Of a DNA stretch of 64,000 bases, positions 53,950-63,198 are shown in pieces. Source of the DNA: Cellulomonas sp. Root485 (GTDB lineage Bacteria > Actinomycetota > Actinomycetes > Actinomycetales > Cellulomonadaceae); assembly GCF_001426705.1 (NCBI RefSeq), contig NZ_LMFC01000005.1, forward strand, positions 124,001-188,000, written 5' to 3'. How positions within the stretch are numbered: position 1 is the first letter of the stretch; the number at the start of each line of letters is the position of its first letter. Under the pieces are notes generated by a model. That model was given only the letters and a program-made list of their open reading frames with translations, did no database searches and was not told the origin of the DNA. The position numbers and the translations under genes are program-made.

Positions 53950-55121
53950 GGCTCGTCGTCCAGGTCGACCGCGCCGTCGTCGCGGGCCTGCGCACCGTCC
54001 AGCCCGAACGTGAAGTCGACCGCCCAGGCGAGCCGCACGGACGTCCCGACGGTGACCGTGGCACCGCCCAGCAGGTTCTGCGCGAAGACGCCGAACGTCC
54101 CGAGGCCCGGGATCTCCACCTGGTACTGCGTGCTCACGCCCATGAACGAGACGTCGGTGACGGTCCCGGGACCGAGCACGTTGTCGCCGCGACCCGGCGC
54201 CTGGTCACCGACGAGCAGCCGCATCTTCTCCGGCCGTGCCCCGACGAGCACCGCGCCGTCCGAGCTCACCGCACGCTCCGTCGGGACCAGGACGCGCGTC
54301 CCGCGCACGTCGACCCCGAGCAGGCCACGCTTCGTCAGCCGCTCGGTGACCGTGCCGGCGACGAGGTTGGACTGGCCCAGGAAGTTGGCGACGAACGCGG
54401 TCCGCGGCAGCTCGTACAGGTCGGCCGGCGAGCCCAGCTGCTCGATCCGCCCGTGGTTCATCACGGCGACCGTGTCGGCCATCGTCATGGCCTCCTCCTG
54501 GTCGTGCGTGACGTGCACGAACGTGAGGCCCACCTCGGTCTGGATGCGCTTGAGCTCGAGCTGCATCTGGCGGCGGAGCTTGAGGTCGAGCGCCCCCAGC
54601 GGCTCGTCCAGGAGGAGCAGCGCGGGGCGGTTCACCAGCGCCCGGGCCAGGGCCACCCGCTGCTGCTGCCCCCCGGAGAGCTGCGAGGGCTTGCGGTCGG
54701 CGAGGTGTCCCAGCTCGACCAGGTCGAGGCCGTCGGCCACCCGCGCGGCGACGTCCTTCGCCCGCGAGCGCTTCAGCCCGAACGCCACGTTCTCGCCGAC
54801 CGTGAGGTGCGGGAACAGCGCATAGCTCTGGAACACGGTGTTCACGGGACGCTGGTGTGCCCGGGTGCCGGTCACGTCCTGGCCACCGAGCGTGATGGTC
54901 CCCGCGCTGGGCTGCTCCAGGCCGGCCACCATCCGCAAGGTCGTCGTCTTGCCGCACCCGGACGGGCCGAGGAGGGCGAAGAACGACCCCGACGGGACCG
55001 CCAGGGTGAGGTCGTCGACCGCGACGAACTGTCCGAACGCCTTGGTCACACCGGTGAGCTCGAGCGCGGCACCGCCCGTCGCGTCCGCCGTGCCGGCGGG
55101 CGCCGTGCTCGTGCTCGTCAT
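53946..55121 (-). CDS. potA: Polyamine ABC transporter ATPase, PotA-like
   Basis: A 391-residue ATPase: Walker A GPSGCGKTT (~45), Q-loop FQSYALFPHLTV, signature LSGGQQQRVALARALV, Walker B LLLLDEPLGALD, H-loop VTHDQEEA, then a C-terminal TOBE domain (~290-370). ATG overlaps the potD stop as ATGA. Confidence 0.94.
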   Translation of the reverse strand: MTSTSTAPAGTADATGGAALELTGVTKAFGQFVAVDDLTLAVPSGSFFALLGPSGCGKTTTLRMVAGLEQPSAGTITLGGQDVTGTRAHQRPVNTVFQSYALFPHLTVGENVAFGLKRSRAKDVAARVADGLDLVELGHLADRKPSQLSGGQQQRVALARALVNRPALLLLDEPLGALDLKLRRQMQLELKRIQTEVGLTFVHVTHDQEEAMTMADTVAVMNHGRIEQLGSPADLYELPRTAFVANFLGQSNLVAGTVTERLTKRGLLGVDVRGTRVLVPTERAVSSDGAVLVGARPEKMRLLVGDQAPGRGDNVLGPGTVTDVSFMGVSTQYQVEIPGLGTFGVFAQNLLGGATVTVGTSVRLAWAVDFTFGLDGAQARDDGAVDLDDEP

Positions 55122-56344
55122 GCGCCGATCACGGTGAGGAACTCGCCGTTGTAGCGCTCCTCCTCGTCCGGGCTGAGCGTCCGGAACACGCTGACCTTGG
55201 ACAGGATCTCGTCGGTCGGGAAGATCATCGGGTTCTCGGCGAGCTCGGGGTCGATCGCCATCATCGCCTCCTGGGCCCCCTGCACCGGCGTGATGTAGTT
55301 GACCCAGGCGGCCACCTGCGCGGCGACCTCGGGGTCGTAGTAGTAGTTCATGAGCTCCTCGGCGTTCCCCAGGTGCGGGGAGCCGACCGGCACCATCAGG
55401 TTGTCGCTCCAGAGCGTCCCGCCGGCCTCCGGGATGGCGAACTCGAACTTGTCGTCCGCCTCGTAGTTGAGCGAGGTGATGTCGCCCGACCAGCCGATGA
55501 CGGCGATCGCGTCGCCCGAGGCCAGGTCCTGCGTGTAGGCGTTGCCGCGGACCTGCCGGATGTGGCCCGAGTCGATCTTCTCCTTGAGCACGTCGAGCGC
55601 CGTGTAGAAGTCGCTGTCGCTCCAGTCGCCCGACGGGTCGACGCCCTGGTCGAGCATGATCAGGCCCATCGTGTCGCGCATCTCGGAGAGGACCTCGACG
55701 CGGCCCGCCAGCTCGGGAGCCCACAGGTCCGAGAGGGTGTGCAGGCCGCCCGGCACCTTCTCCTTGTCCCACGCCAGGCCGGCGAAGCCGGACTGCCACG
55801 TGAGGGAGTGCGAGCGGCCCGGGTCGAAGTCGACGTTCGCCAGGCCGGACAGGATGTTGTCGGCGTTCGGGATGCGGGACTTGTCGAGCGCCTGGGTGTA
55901 GCCCAGGCGGATCATCCGTGCGGCCATCCAGTCGGTGAGCGTGACGATGTCGTAGCCGATGTCCTGGCCGTTCTTGAGCTGCCCGGAGACCTTGCCGAAG
56001 AACGCGTCGTTGTCGTCGATGTCCTCGGCGTAGGTGGCCTTCAGCCCCGACTGCTCCTCGAACGCCTGCAGCGAGGGGTAGCTGGTCCCCTCCTCGTCCT
56101 GGTCGAGGTACTGCGTCCAGTTGGCCCAGCGCACGATCTTGTCGCTGTCGGAGAGGTCCTGCGCGGACGACGCGGACGAGGACGGGGACCCGGTGCCGCA
56201 CGCCGCGAGCAGCGCGCCGGCGCCCGCGGTGCCCAGGGCACCGACGAGGAACGACCGCCGGGACATCCCGCCGCGGTGCGCAGCCTGGGCGACGAGCGCC
56301 CGGACCCGGGGGTCGGCGGGGGCGGGGCGACGGTGGGTGCTCAT
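55118..56344 (-). CDS. potD: Polyamine-binding lipoprotein, PotD-like
   Basis: A 408-residue extracytoplasmic binding protein. The N-terminus has a twin-arginine motif SRRSFLVGAL followed by lipobox LLAACG, so it is probably a Tat-exported lipoprotein. The mature part (VRWANWTQYLDQDEEG; DIVTLTDWMAARMIRLG; AIPEAGGTLWSDN) matches spermidine/putrescine-binding proteins. ATG with TAGGAG upstream. Confidence 0.92.
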   Translation of the reverse strand: MSTHRRPAPADPRVRALVAQAAHRGGMSRRSFLVGALGTAGAGALLAACGTGSPSSSASSAQDLSDSDKIVRWANWTQYLDQDEEGTSYPSLQAFEEQSGLKATYAEDIDDNDAFFGKVSGQLKNGQDIGYDIVTLTDWMAARMIRLGYTQALDKSRIPNADNILSGLANVDFDPGRSHSLTWQSGFAGLAWDKEKVPGGLHTLSDLWAPELAGRVEVLSEMRDTMGLIMLDQGVDPSGDWSDSDFYTALDVLKEKIDSGHIRQVRGNAYTQDLASGDAIAVIGWSGDITSLNYEADDKFEFAIPEAGGTLWSDNLMVPVGSPHLGNAEELMNYYYDPEVAAQVAAWVNYITPVQGAQEAMMAIDPELAENPMIFPTDEILSKVSVFRTLSPDEEERYNGEFLTVIGA

Positions 56345-56416
56345 GGGGCTCCTAGTGCCGACGGGCGCCGCTGTGCACGGCGGGTCGCTGGATCTTCGCA
56401 AACGGACGGCTGTCCA

Positions 56417-56470
56417 GCAAGGAATCCGTCGAATCAGAACCCGTCCGCAACGAAAATGTTGCACGGATGG
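56417..56470. promoter_or_regulatory. potD upstream region with motifs shared with the ALDH-Lrp gap
   Basis: It contains CGACGGATTCCTTGC and TTCTGATTC on the minus strand, both also found at 58044-58086, and an inverted repeat GCAAC-N6-GTTGC (56447-56462). Likely regulator sites for the transporter operon. Confidence 0.5.
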
Positions 56471-56496
56471 AACATACGGCTCCTGGATCCGTCGCC

Positions 56497-57942
56497 TTAC
56501 GCGTCGAAAGCAGACATCACGTGCTTGATGCGGGTGTAGTCCTCGAACCCGTACATCGACAGGTCCTTGCCGTACCCGGAGTGCTTGAAACCGCCGTGCG
56601 GCATCTCCGCCACGAAGGGGATGTGGGTGTTGATCCAGACCACCCCGAAGTCCAGCGCGCGGGACACCCGCAGCGCCCGGCCGTGGTTCTGCGTCCACAC
56701 CGAGCTGGACAGCCCGTACCTCACGCCGTTCGCCAGCGTGATCGCCTCGTCCTCGTCGGTGAACGTCTGCACCGTGATGACCGGCCCGAAGATCTCGTCC
56801 TGCACGGCCTCGTCGTCCTGCTTCAGCCCTGCCACGACGGTCGCCTCGACGAAGTACCCGACGTCCCCGACCCGGTGGCCGCCGGCCAGGACCGACGCGT
56901 GGTCGGGGAGCCGGTCGAGGAAGCCGGTCACCCGCTCCAGCTGCAGCGCGTTGTTCACCGGGCCGAACGCGACCTCCGGGTCGGACGGCACGCCGGTGCG
57001 CTGGCCCCTCGCCGCCTCGGCGAGGGCCGCGACGAAGTCGTCGTGCACGGACGCGTGCACCAGCACGCGGGTGGCGGCCGTGCAGTCCTGACCCGCGTTG
57101 TAGTACCCGGCGCCCGCGATGCCCTCGGCGGCGGCGGCCAGGTCCGCGTCGGCGAACACGATCACCGGCGCCTTGCCGCCCAGCTCCAGGTGGACGCGCT
57201 TGACGTTGGCGGCCGCGGCCGCAGCCACCTGCGAGCCGGCCCGCACCGACCCGGTGATGGCCACCATGTCGGGGCGCTGGTGGGAGACGAGGGCCCGGCC
57301 GGTGTCGCGGTCACCGCACACGACGTTCAGCACGCCCGGCGGGAGCACCTCGTTGGCCACCTGCGCGAGCAGCAGCGTGGAGGCGGGCGTCGTGTCGGAC
57401 GGCTTGAGGACGATCGTGTTGCCGGCGGCGAGGGCCGGGGCGACCTTCCAGATCGCCATCATCAGCGGGTAGTTCCAGGGCGTCACCTGACCGACGACGC
57501 CGACGGGCTCGCGTCGCACCCAGGAGGTGTGACCTGCCATGTACTCCCCCGCGCTCAGCCCGTCGAGCACGCGCGCGGCGCCGGCGAAGAACCGCAGCTG
57601 GTCGACGCAGGGCGGCACCTCGTCGGTGGCGGTCAGGTGCAGCGGCTTGCCGGTGTTGCGGGACTCGACGGCGACGAACTCGTCGGCACGCTGCTCGATC
57701 GCGTCGGCCAGGCGCAGCAGCGCGAGCTGGCGTTCGGCCGGGGTCGTGCGGCCCCACGTGGTGAACGCCTCCGACGCTGCGCCGTACGCCGCGTCGACGT
57801 CCTCCGCCGCGGACAGTGGCGCTCGGGCGTACTCCTGCCCTGTGGACGGGTCGATCACCGAGGTGGTGCGACCGTCCGCGGCGGGCCGCTCGGCGCCCCC
57901 GATCACGTTGCGCAGCTCGATCAGCTCGGTGGTCTGGCTCAC
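56497..57942 (-). CDS. Gamma-aminobutyraldehyde dehydrogenase
   Basis: A 481-residue aldehyde dehydrogenase. Catalytic Cys in NAGQDCTAATRV (the QDC form of aminobutyraldehyde/betaine-aldehyde types), Glu in HLELGGKAPVIVFADADL and QVTPWNYPLMMAIWKVAPA. Operon context with pot genes favours oxidation of 4-aminobutanal to GABA. GTG start with GGAGAG. Divergent from the Lrp gene. Confidence 0.9.
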   Translation of the reverse strand: MSQTTELIELRNVIGGAERPAADGRTTSVIDPSTGQEYARAPLSAAEDVDAAYGAASEAFTTWGRTTPAERQLALLRLADAIEQRADEFVAVESRNTGKPLHLTATDEVPPCVDQLRFFAGAARVLDGLSAGEYMAGHTSWVRREPVGVVGQVTPWNYPLMMAIWKVAPALAAGNTIVLKPSDTTPASTLLLAQVANEVLPPGVLNVVCGDRDTGRALVSHQRPDMVAITGSVRAGSQVAAAAAANVKRVHLELGGKAPVIVFADADLAAAAEGIAGAGYYNAGQDCTAATRVLVHASVHDDFVAALAEAARGQRTGVPSDPEVAFGPVNNALQLERVTGFLDRLPDHASVLAGGHRVGDVGYFVEATVVAGLKQDDEAVQDEIFGPVITVQTFTDEDEAITLANGVRYGLSSSVWTQNHGRALRVSRALDFGVVWINTHIPFVAEMPHGGFKHSGYGKDLSMYGFEDYTRIKHVMSAFDA

Positions 57943-58043
57943 GGGTGCTCTCCTCACAGTCGGTGCGCCGCACGCTACGCCGCTGCGCGTCCGCGCGGGA
58001 GCCCTGGACGGTGCATTCGGCCAATCGGGCGCCCGCGGACGCC

Positions 58044-58086
58044 GGAATCAGAAGTTCCTGCGGCCTGTCACGACGGATTCCCTTGC
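58044..58086. promoter_or_regulatory. Candidate Lrp-type sites between ALDH and Lrp genes
   Basis: GGAATCAGAAGTTCC (58044-58058) and CGACGGATTCCCTTGC (58071-58086). Both cores recur in the potD upstream gap. Confidence 0.5.
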
Positions 58087-58117
58087 GCTGAGGCCCGGGG
58101 CACACCACCATCGGCGG

Positions 58118-58594
58118 GTGGGCACACGCAGACCAGCACCGGGGCACCCGGCACTCGACGACGTCTCCAAGGCGATCGTCGAACAGCTCCAGGAGGACGG
58201 TCGGCGGCCGTACGCCACCATCGGCAAGGCCATCGGGCTGTCCGAGGCCGCCGTGCGCCAGCGCGTCCAGCGCCTCACGGACTCCGGCGTGATGCAGATC
58301 GTCGCGGTGACCGACCCGCTCCAGGTGGGCTTCTCGCGGCAGGCGATGATCGGCCTGAAGTGCGAGGGCGACCTGTCGCTGGTCGCGGACGCGCTCGCCG
58401 CGATGACCGAGGTCGACTACGTCGTGATCACCGCCGGCGGCTTCGACCTGCTGTGTGAGGTCGTCTGCGAGGACGACGACCACCTGCTCGAGGTGCTCAA
58501 CCAGAAGATCCGCTCGCTCCCCGGGGTGCGGACCACCGAGACGTTCGTCTACCTGAAGCTGCGCAAGCAGCTCTACAACTGGGGGACCCGATGA
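58118..58594 (+). CDS. Lrp/AsnC family regulator of the polyamine block
   Basis: A 158-residue regulator with an N-terminal helix-turn-helix (GRRPYATIGKAIGLSEAAVRQRVQRL, ~20-45) and a C-terminal RAM/AsnC ligand domain (GFDLLCEVVCEDDDHLLEVL). GTG 58118 has CACCAT 6 nt upstream. It overlaps the aminotransferase start (ATGA) and is divergent from the dehydrogenase, so it probably controls both arms. Confidence 0.9.
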   Translation: MGTRRPAPGHPALDDVSKAIVEQLQEDGRRPYATIGKAIGLSEAAVRQRVQRLTDSGVMQIVAVTDPLQVGFSRQAMIGLKCEGDLSLVADALAAMTEVDYVVITAGGFDLLCEVVCEDDDHLLEVLNQKIRSLPGVRTTETFVYLKLRKQLYNWGTR

Positions 58595-59967
58595 GCCTGA
58601 CACCCGCTGGGACCGACCGTTCCGAGGCGGCCCGAGCGCACCTGTGGGGCCACTTCACGCGGCAGAGCGCGTGGGCGGACGGCGTCCCGACGATCGTGCG
58701 CGGCGAGGGCCACCACATCTGGGACGACCGGGGCCGCCGGTACATCGACGGGCTCTCGGGGCTGTTCGTGGTGCAGGCCGGGCACGGTCGCACCGAGCTC
58801 GCGGAGGCGGGACGCGCCCAGGCGGAGAAGCTCGCGTTCTTCCCGCTGTGGTCCTACGCGCACCCGCAGGCCATCGACCTGGCGGAGCGGCTGGCGGCCT
58901 ACGCCCCGGGCGACCTCAACCACGTCTTCTTCACCACCGGCGGCGGCGAGGCCGTCGAGACCGCCTGGAAGCTGGCGAAGAACTACTTCAAGCTCACCGG
59001 CAAGCCGAACAAGTACAAGGTGATCTCGCGGTCCATCGCCTACCACGGCACGACGCACGGAGCGCTGTCGATCACCGGCCTGCCGACGCTCAAGGCGCAG
59101 TTCGAGCCGCTGGTCCCCGGCGCGCACAAGGTCCCGAACACCAACGAGTACCGGGCGCCCGACCACCTGCGCGACGACCCCAAGGCGTTCGGGCGGTGGG
59201 CTGCGGACCGCATCGGCGACGCCATCGAGATGGAGGGCCCGGACACCGTCGCGGCGGTCTTCCTGGAGCCCGTGCAGAACGCCGGCGGCTGCTTCCCGCC
59301 ACCCCCGGGGTACTTCGAGCGGGTGCGGGAGATCTGCGACCAGTACGACGTGCTCCTGGTCTCCGACGAGGTCATCTGCGCGTTCGGCCGGATCGGGTCG
59401 ATCTTCGCGTGCGACGACTTCGGCTACGTCCCGGACATGATCACGTGCGCGAAGGGCATGACGTCGGGGTACTCCCCCATCGGCGCCCTGATCGCCTCCG
59501 ACAAGCTGTACGAGCCGTTCGCGACGGGCAACGCGTCGTTCGCGCACGGCTACACGTTCGGCGGTCACCCGGTGTCCGCGGCGGTCGCCAACGCGAACCT
59601 GGACCTGTTCGAGCGCGAGGGCATCACCACCCATGTCAAGGAGTCGGCCCCCGCGTTCCGACGCACCCTCGAGAGCCTGCTGGACCTGCCGATCGTCGGC
59701 GACGTCCGAGGCGAGGGGTTCTTCTACGGGATCGAGCTGGTCAAGGACAAGGTCACGCGGGAGACGTTCGACGACGACGAGAGCGAACGGCTCCTGCGCG
59801 GGTTCCTGTCGGGCGCCCTGTTCGAGGCCGGGCTGTACTGTCGCGCCGACGACCGCGGCGACCCGGTGATCCAGCTCGCTCCGCCGCTGACGTGCGGGCA
59901 GGCCGAGTTCGACGAGATCACGAGCATCCTGCGCAGCGTGCTCACCGAGGCCTGGGCGCGTCTGTGA
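58591..59967 (+). CDS. Class III aminotransferase, probable polyamine aminotransferase
   Basis: A 458-residue PLP enzyme: TGGGEAVETAWKLAKNYF, AYHGTTHGALSITGL, SDEVICAFGRIG and Schiff-base Lys in CAKGMTSGYSPIGA. It resembles SpuC-type putrescine:pyruvate transaminases and beta-alanine:pyruvate enzymes. Context suggests putrescine to 4-aminobutanal. Coupled to Lrp upstream and the oxidase downstream. Confidence 0.85.
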   Translation: MSLTPAGTDRSEAARAHLWGHFTRQSAWADGVPTIVRGEGHHIWDDRGRRYIDGLSGLFVVQAGHGRTELAEAGRAQAEKLAFFPLWSYAHPQAIDLAERLAAYAPGDLNHVFFTTGGGEAVETAWKLAKNYFKLTGKPNKYKVISRSIAYHGTTHGALSITGLPTLKAQFEPLVPGAHKVPNTNEYRAPDHLRDDPKAFGRWAADRIGDAIEMEGPDTVAAVFLEPVQNAGGCFPPPPGYFERVREICDQYDVLLVSDEVICAFGRIGSIFACDDFGYVPDMITCAKGMTSGYSPIGALIASDKLYEPFATGNASFAHGYTFGGHPVSAAVANANLDLFEREGITTHVKESAPAFRRTLESLLDLPIVGDVRGEGFFYGIELVKDKVTRETFDDDESERLLRGFLSGALFEAGLYCRADDRGDPVIQLAPPLTCGQAEFDEITSILRSVLTEAWARL

Positions 59968-61319
59968 CGGGACGGTCGCTCTGGTCCGACCAGGTCGAGG
60001 CGCGCACGGCGCACGACCCGCTCGACGGGGACGCCCAGGCCGACGTCGTCATCGTCGGGGCGGGCCTGACCGGGCTCTGGACCGCGTACTACCTGCTCGA
60101 GGCGGACCCGTCGCTCGACGTGCTGCTCGTCGAGGCGCAGGTCGCAGGCTTCGGCGCGAGCGGACGCAACGGCGGCTGGTGCTCCGCCCTCCTGCCGGTC
60201 TCGGCGGACGAGCTGGCGCGTCGGCACGGTCGCGACGCCGCGATGGCGATGCGTGCCGCGATGCGCGACACCGTCGTCGAGGTCGGCGGGGTCGCCGCGG
60301 CCGAGCTGATCGACTGCGGGTTCGCCTTCGGCGGCACCGTCACGGTCGCCCGCAACCGCCCGCAGCTGGAACGCGTCGCCGACGACGTCGCCGCCGACAC
60401 CAGGTGGGGCGACGAGTCGCACCTGCTCGACGCCGACGGGGTCGCCGAGCACGTCCGCGCGGACGGTGCTGTCGGCGGCTCGTTCACGCCCGACTGCGCC
60501 CGGGTCCAGCCCGCCCTCCTGGTCCGCGGTCTGCTGGACGTCGTCCTGTCGCGCGGTGCCCGGCTGGCCGAGGGCACGCGCGCCCAGCGCCTGTCGCCCC
60601 GCGCGGTCGTCACCGACCACGGCATCGTGCGCGCCCGCTGGGTGGTCCGCGCGACGGAGGCCTGGACCGCACAGCTCCCCGGGTCGCACCGCGACGTCGC
60701 CCCGGTGTACTCGCACATGATCGCCACCGAGCCGCTGCCACCGGAGGTCTGGGCGCAGATCGGGCTGGACCGCGCGCAGACGTTCGCCGACGCGCGGCAC
60801 CTCACCATCTACGGCCAGCGCACCACCGACGACCGGCTCGCGTTCGGCGGGCGCGGAGCGCCGTACCACCTGGGCTCCGCGATCCGGCCGGCGTACGACC
60901 AGGTCGACGCCACCGCCGCGCACCTGCAGCACGCGCTCGTGGACCTGTTCCCGGTGCTCGACCGGGCCGAGATCACCCACCACTGGGGCGGTCCGCTCGG
61001 GGTGCCCCGGGACTGGCACCCGTCCGTCGGGCTCGACGCCGAGACCGGGATCGCCTGGGCGGGCGGGTACGTCGGCGACGGCGTCGCGCTCACCAACCTC
61101 GCAGGCCGGACGCTCGCGGACCTGATCACAGGCTCTGACAGCCCCCTCGTCCGGTTGCCGTGGGTCGACCACCGCTCCCCCGCCTGGGAACCGGAGCCCG
61201 TGCGTTGGGCCGGCATCACGGCGACGCGGCGGGCGACCGCGTGGGTGGACCGCACCGAGGCCCGGACCGGTCACACCAGCCGGCTGGGCGGACTGCTGAG
61301 CCAGGTCCTCGGACACTGA
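59964..61319 (+). CDS. FAD-dependent amine oxidase (PuuB/OrdL-like)
   Basis: A 451-residue DAO-fold flavoprotein: FAD motif VVIVGAGLTGLWTAYYLLE, GFGASGRNGGWCSAL and a C-terminal GIAWAGGYVGDGVALTN. PuuB-type enzymes oxidise gamma-glutamylputrescine, but no PuuA glutamylation gene is in the window, so free polyamine or another amine may be the substrate. GTG overlaps the aminotransferase stop. Ends 4 bp from dxr. Confidence 0.86.
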   Translation: MTGRSLWSDQVEARTAHDPLDGDAQADVVIVGAGLTGLWTAYYLLEADPSLDVLLVEAQVAGFGASGRNGGWCSALLPVSADELARRHGRDAAMAMRAAMRDTVVEVGGVAAAELIDCGFAFGGTVTVARNRPQLERVADDVAADTRWGDESHLLDADGVAEHVRADGAVGGSFTPDCARVQPALLVRGLLDVVLSRGARLAEGTRAQRLSPRAVVTDHGIVRARWVVRATEAWTAQLPGSHRDVAPVYSHMIATEPLPPEVWAQIGLDRAQTFADARHLTIYGQRTTDDRLAFGGRGAPYHLGSAIRPAYDQVDATAAHLQHALVDLFPVLDRAEITHHWGGPLGVPRDWHPSVGLDAETGIAWAGGYVGDGVALTNLAGRTLADLITGSDSPLVRLPWVDHRSPAWEPEPVRWAGITATRRATAWVDRTEARTGHTSRLGGLLSQVLGH

Positions 61320-61323
61320 CCCG

Positions 61324-62481
61324 TCAGGCGCGCGCCAGGATCTCCTGCGCCCGGGCACGGGCCCAGAGCTCGGCAGCCAGGACCGCGTCGAGGCTCAGTC
61401 CGTCCGGCCTGGTGCCGTCATGCTCCCCGAGCACCCGCTCGACCGTGGACACGATGTCGAGGAACCCGATCCGGTTGGCCAGGAACGCCTCGACGCACTC
61501 CTCGTTCGCCGCGTTGTAGACCGCCGGGTGCGTCGCGGACGCCGCCACGGCCTCGCGCGCCAGCCGGACGGCCGCGAACACCTCCTCGTCCAGAGGCTCG
61601 AAGGTCCACGCCGTGGCCTGCGTCCAGTCGCACGGCGGCGCGACCTGCGGCACCCGGTCCGGCCAGGACAGCCCGAGTGCGATGGGGAGTCGCATGTCCG
61701 GCGGCGACGCCTGCGCCAGCGTGGAACCGTCGACGAACTCGACCATCGAGTGCACCACCGACTGCGGGTGCACCACCACGGTGATGTCCGCGACGGGCAC
61801 GTCGAACAGCAGGTGCGCCTCGATCAGCTCCAGGCCCTTGTTCATCAGCGTCGAGGAGTTGATCGTCACCACGGGGCCCATCGACCACGTCGGGTGCGCG
61901 AGCGCCTGCTGCGGGGTGACCGCCTTGACGTCGTCGTGCGACCAGCCGCGGAACGGTCCCCCGGAGGCGGTGAGGATCAACCGCCGGACCTCGGGATGGG
62001 TGCCGCCGCGCAGCGCCTGCGCGATGGCCGAGTGCTCGGAGTCGACCGGCACGATCTGGTCGGGGCGCTGCCGCGCGGCGTGCACCAGCCGGCCGCCGAC
62101 GACGAGCGACTCCTTGTTGGCCAGCGCGAGCGTGCTGCCCGCCCTCAGCGCGGCGAGCGTCGGACCCAGCCCGACGGAGCCCGTGACGCCGTTGAGCACG
62201 ACGTCGGCGCCGCGACCAGCCAGGTCGGTCGACGCCTGCGGGCCGACCAGCACCTCGACCCCGGGCAGGGCGTCGCGCAGGGCCGCCTCCGCCCGAGGGT
62301 CGGCGACCGCGACCGTCGACACCCCCAGCTCCCGGGCCTGTCTGGCGAGCAGGTCGACGTCCCCACCACCCGCGGACAGCCCCGTCACGGTGAACCGGTC
62401 GGGGTTGCGGGTGATGACGTCGACGGCCTGCGTACCGATGGACCCGGTGGACCCGAGGAGGACGACGCTGCGCTGTGTCAC
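61324..62481 (-). CDS. dxr: 1-deoxy-D-xylulose 5-phosphate reductoisomerase
   Basis: A 385-residue NADPH enzyme that makes MEP, the first committed step of the isoprenoid pathway. Seen: LLGSTGSIGTQAVDV, ALANKESLVVGG, VDSEHSAI, LTASGGPFRG and NSSTLMNKGLELIEAH. GTG 62481 has GAAGAT (62488-62493) 6 nt upstream; ATG 62499 is an alternative. Separated from rseP-ispG by the polyamine block. Confidence 0.96.
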   Translation of the reverse strand: MTQRSVVLLGSTGSIGTQAVDVITRNPDRFTVTGLSAGGGDVDLLARQARELGVSTVAVADPRAEAALRDALPGVEVLVGPQASTDLAGRGADVVLNGVTGSVGLGPTLAALRAGSTLALANKESLVVGGRLVHAARQRPDQIVPVDSEHSAIAQALRGGTHPEVRRLILTASGGPFRGWSHDDVKAVTPQQALAHPTWSMGPVVTINSSTLMNKGLELIEAHLLFDVPVADITVVVHPQSVVHSMVEFVDGSTLAQASPPDMRLPIALGLSWPDRVPQVAPPCDWTQATAWTFEPLDEEVFAAVRLAREAVAASATHPAVYNAANEECVEAFLANRIGFLDIVSTVERVLGEHDGTRPDGLSLDAVLAAELWARARAQEILARA

Positions 62482-62508
62482 GCTCCCATCTTCGTGCATC
62501 GCCCGTGG

Positions 62509-62514
62509 CAGGAT
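62509..62514 (+). promoter_or_regulatory. -10 element CAGGAT of the PadR gene (leaderless)
   Basis: It ends 6 nt before ATG 62521, back to back with the dxr promoter. Confidence 0.4.
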
Positions 62515-62520
62515 CGCCGC

Positions 62521-63198
62521 ATGCCCGCTCCTGCGACGCCCCAGGGGTCCTCGACGCGCCTGCTCGTGCTCGGCTGCGTGCGGATCTTCCAGCCCGTGCA
62601 CGGCTACTTCCTGCGCCGGGAGCTGGTGAGCTGGGAGGTCGACCAGTGGGCGCACGTGCACCCGGGGTCGATCTACAACGCGCTCAAGTCCCTCACGCGC
62701 TCCGGGTTGCTGGAGGAGGTCGGCGTCGCCGCCGCCGGCCCCCGACCGCCGCGCACCACCTACCGGCTCACCGATGCGGGCGAGGACGAGTTCCTGACGC
62801 TGGTCCGTGCCGGCCTGCTCACGGTGGACGATCCGACGCTCTTCCTCACCGCCGTGAACATGGCGTTCACCCTCCCCCGCGACGAGGTCGTGCAGACGGT
62901 CCGGACGCGCGTCGGTCTGCTGGAGGACTACCTCGCGGTCCTCGCCACGCAGATCGAGCAGATCCTCGACGCGAAGGACACCCCGAACACCGCGACGGAG
63001 GTCCCGCGCCTGATCAGCGCGAGGGTCCGGGGCGAGCTGGAGTGGGCCCGGGACTACCTCGACCGGCTCGCGGGCGGTGCTTATGCGTTCCAGGACGAGC
63101 CGCCGCTGTGGACACCGACGCCCGAGCAGATCGAGATCGCCCGCGCCGCGGGAGTCGGTCCGGGCGTCGTCATCGCGATGGCCGAGGGAGACACGTAA
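62521..63198 (+). CDS. PadR family regulator of the adjacent ABC transporter
   Basis: A 225-residue repressor: winged helix (VHGYFLRRELVSWEVDQWAHV; PGSIYNALKSLTRSGLLEEV; TTYRLTDAGEDEFLTL) and a C-terminal helical dimerisation domain. It lies 65 bp before the ABC ATPase gene with an operator-like repeat over that promoter, the usual PadR-ABC efflux layout. Confidence 0.92.
   Translation: MPAPATPQGSSTRLLVLGCVRIFQPVHGYFLRRELVSWEVDQWAHVHPGSIYNALKSLTRSGLLEEVGVAAAGPRPPRTTYRLTDAGEDEFLTLVRAGLLTVDDPTLFLTAVNMAFTLPRDEVVQTVRTRVGLLEDYLAVLATQIEQILDAKDTPNTATEVPRLISARVRGELEWARDYLDRLAGGAYAFQDEPPLWTPTPEQIEIARAAGVGPGVVIAMAEGDT

Noticed and set aside
59964..61319. Firm call of PuuB in a complete Puu pathway
   Set aside because: No PuuA or PuuD gene is present, so gamma-glutamylated intermediates cannot be supported.
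49325..61323. Genomic island or prophage
   Set aside because: No integrase, transposase, tRNA or attachment repeats, and base composition looks like the neighbours; it is a metabolic block.
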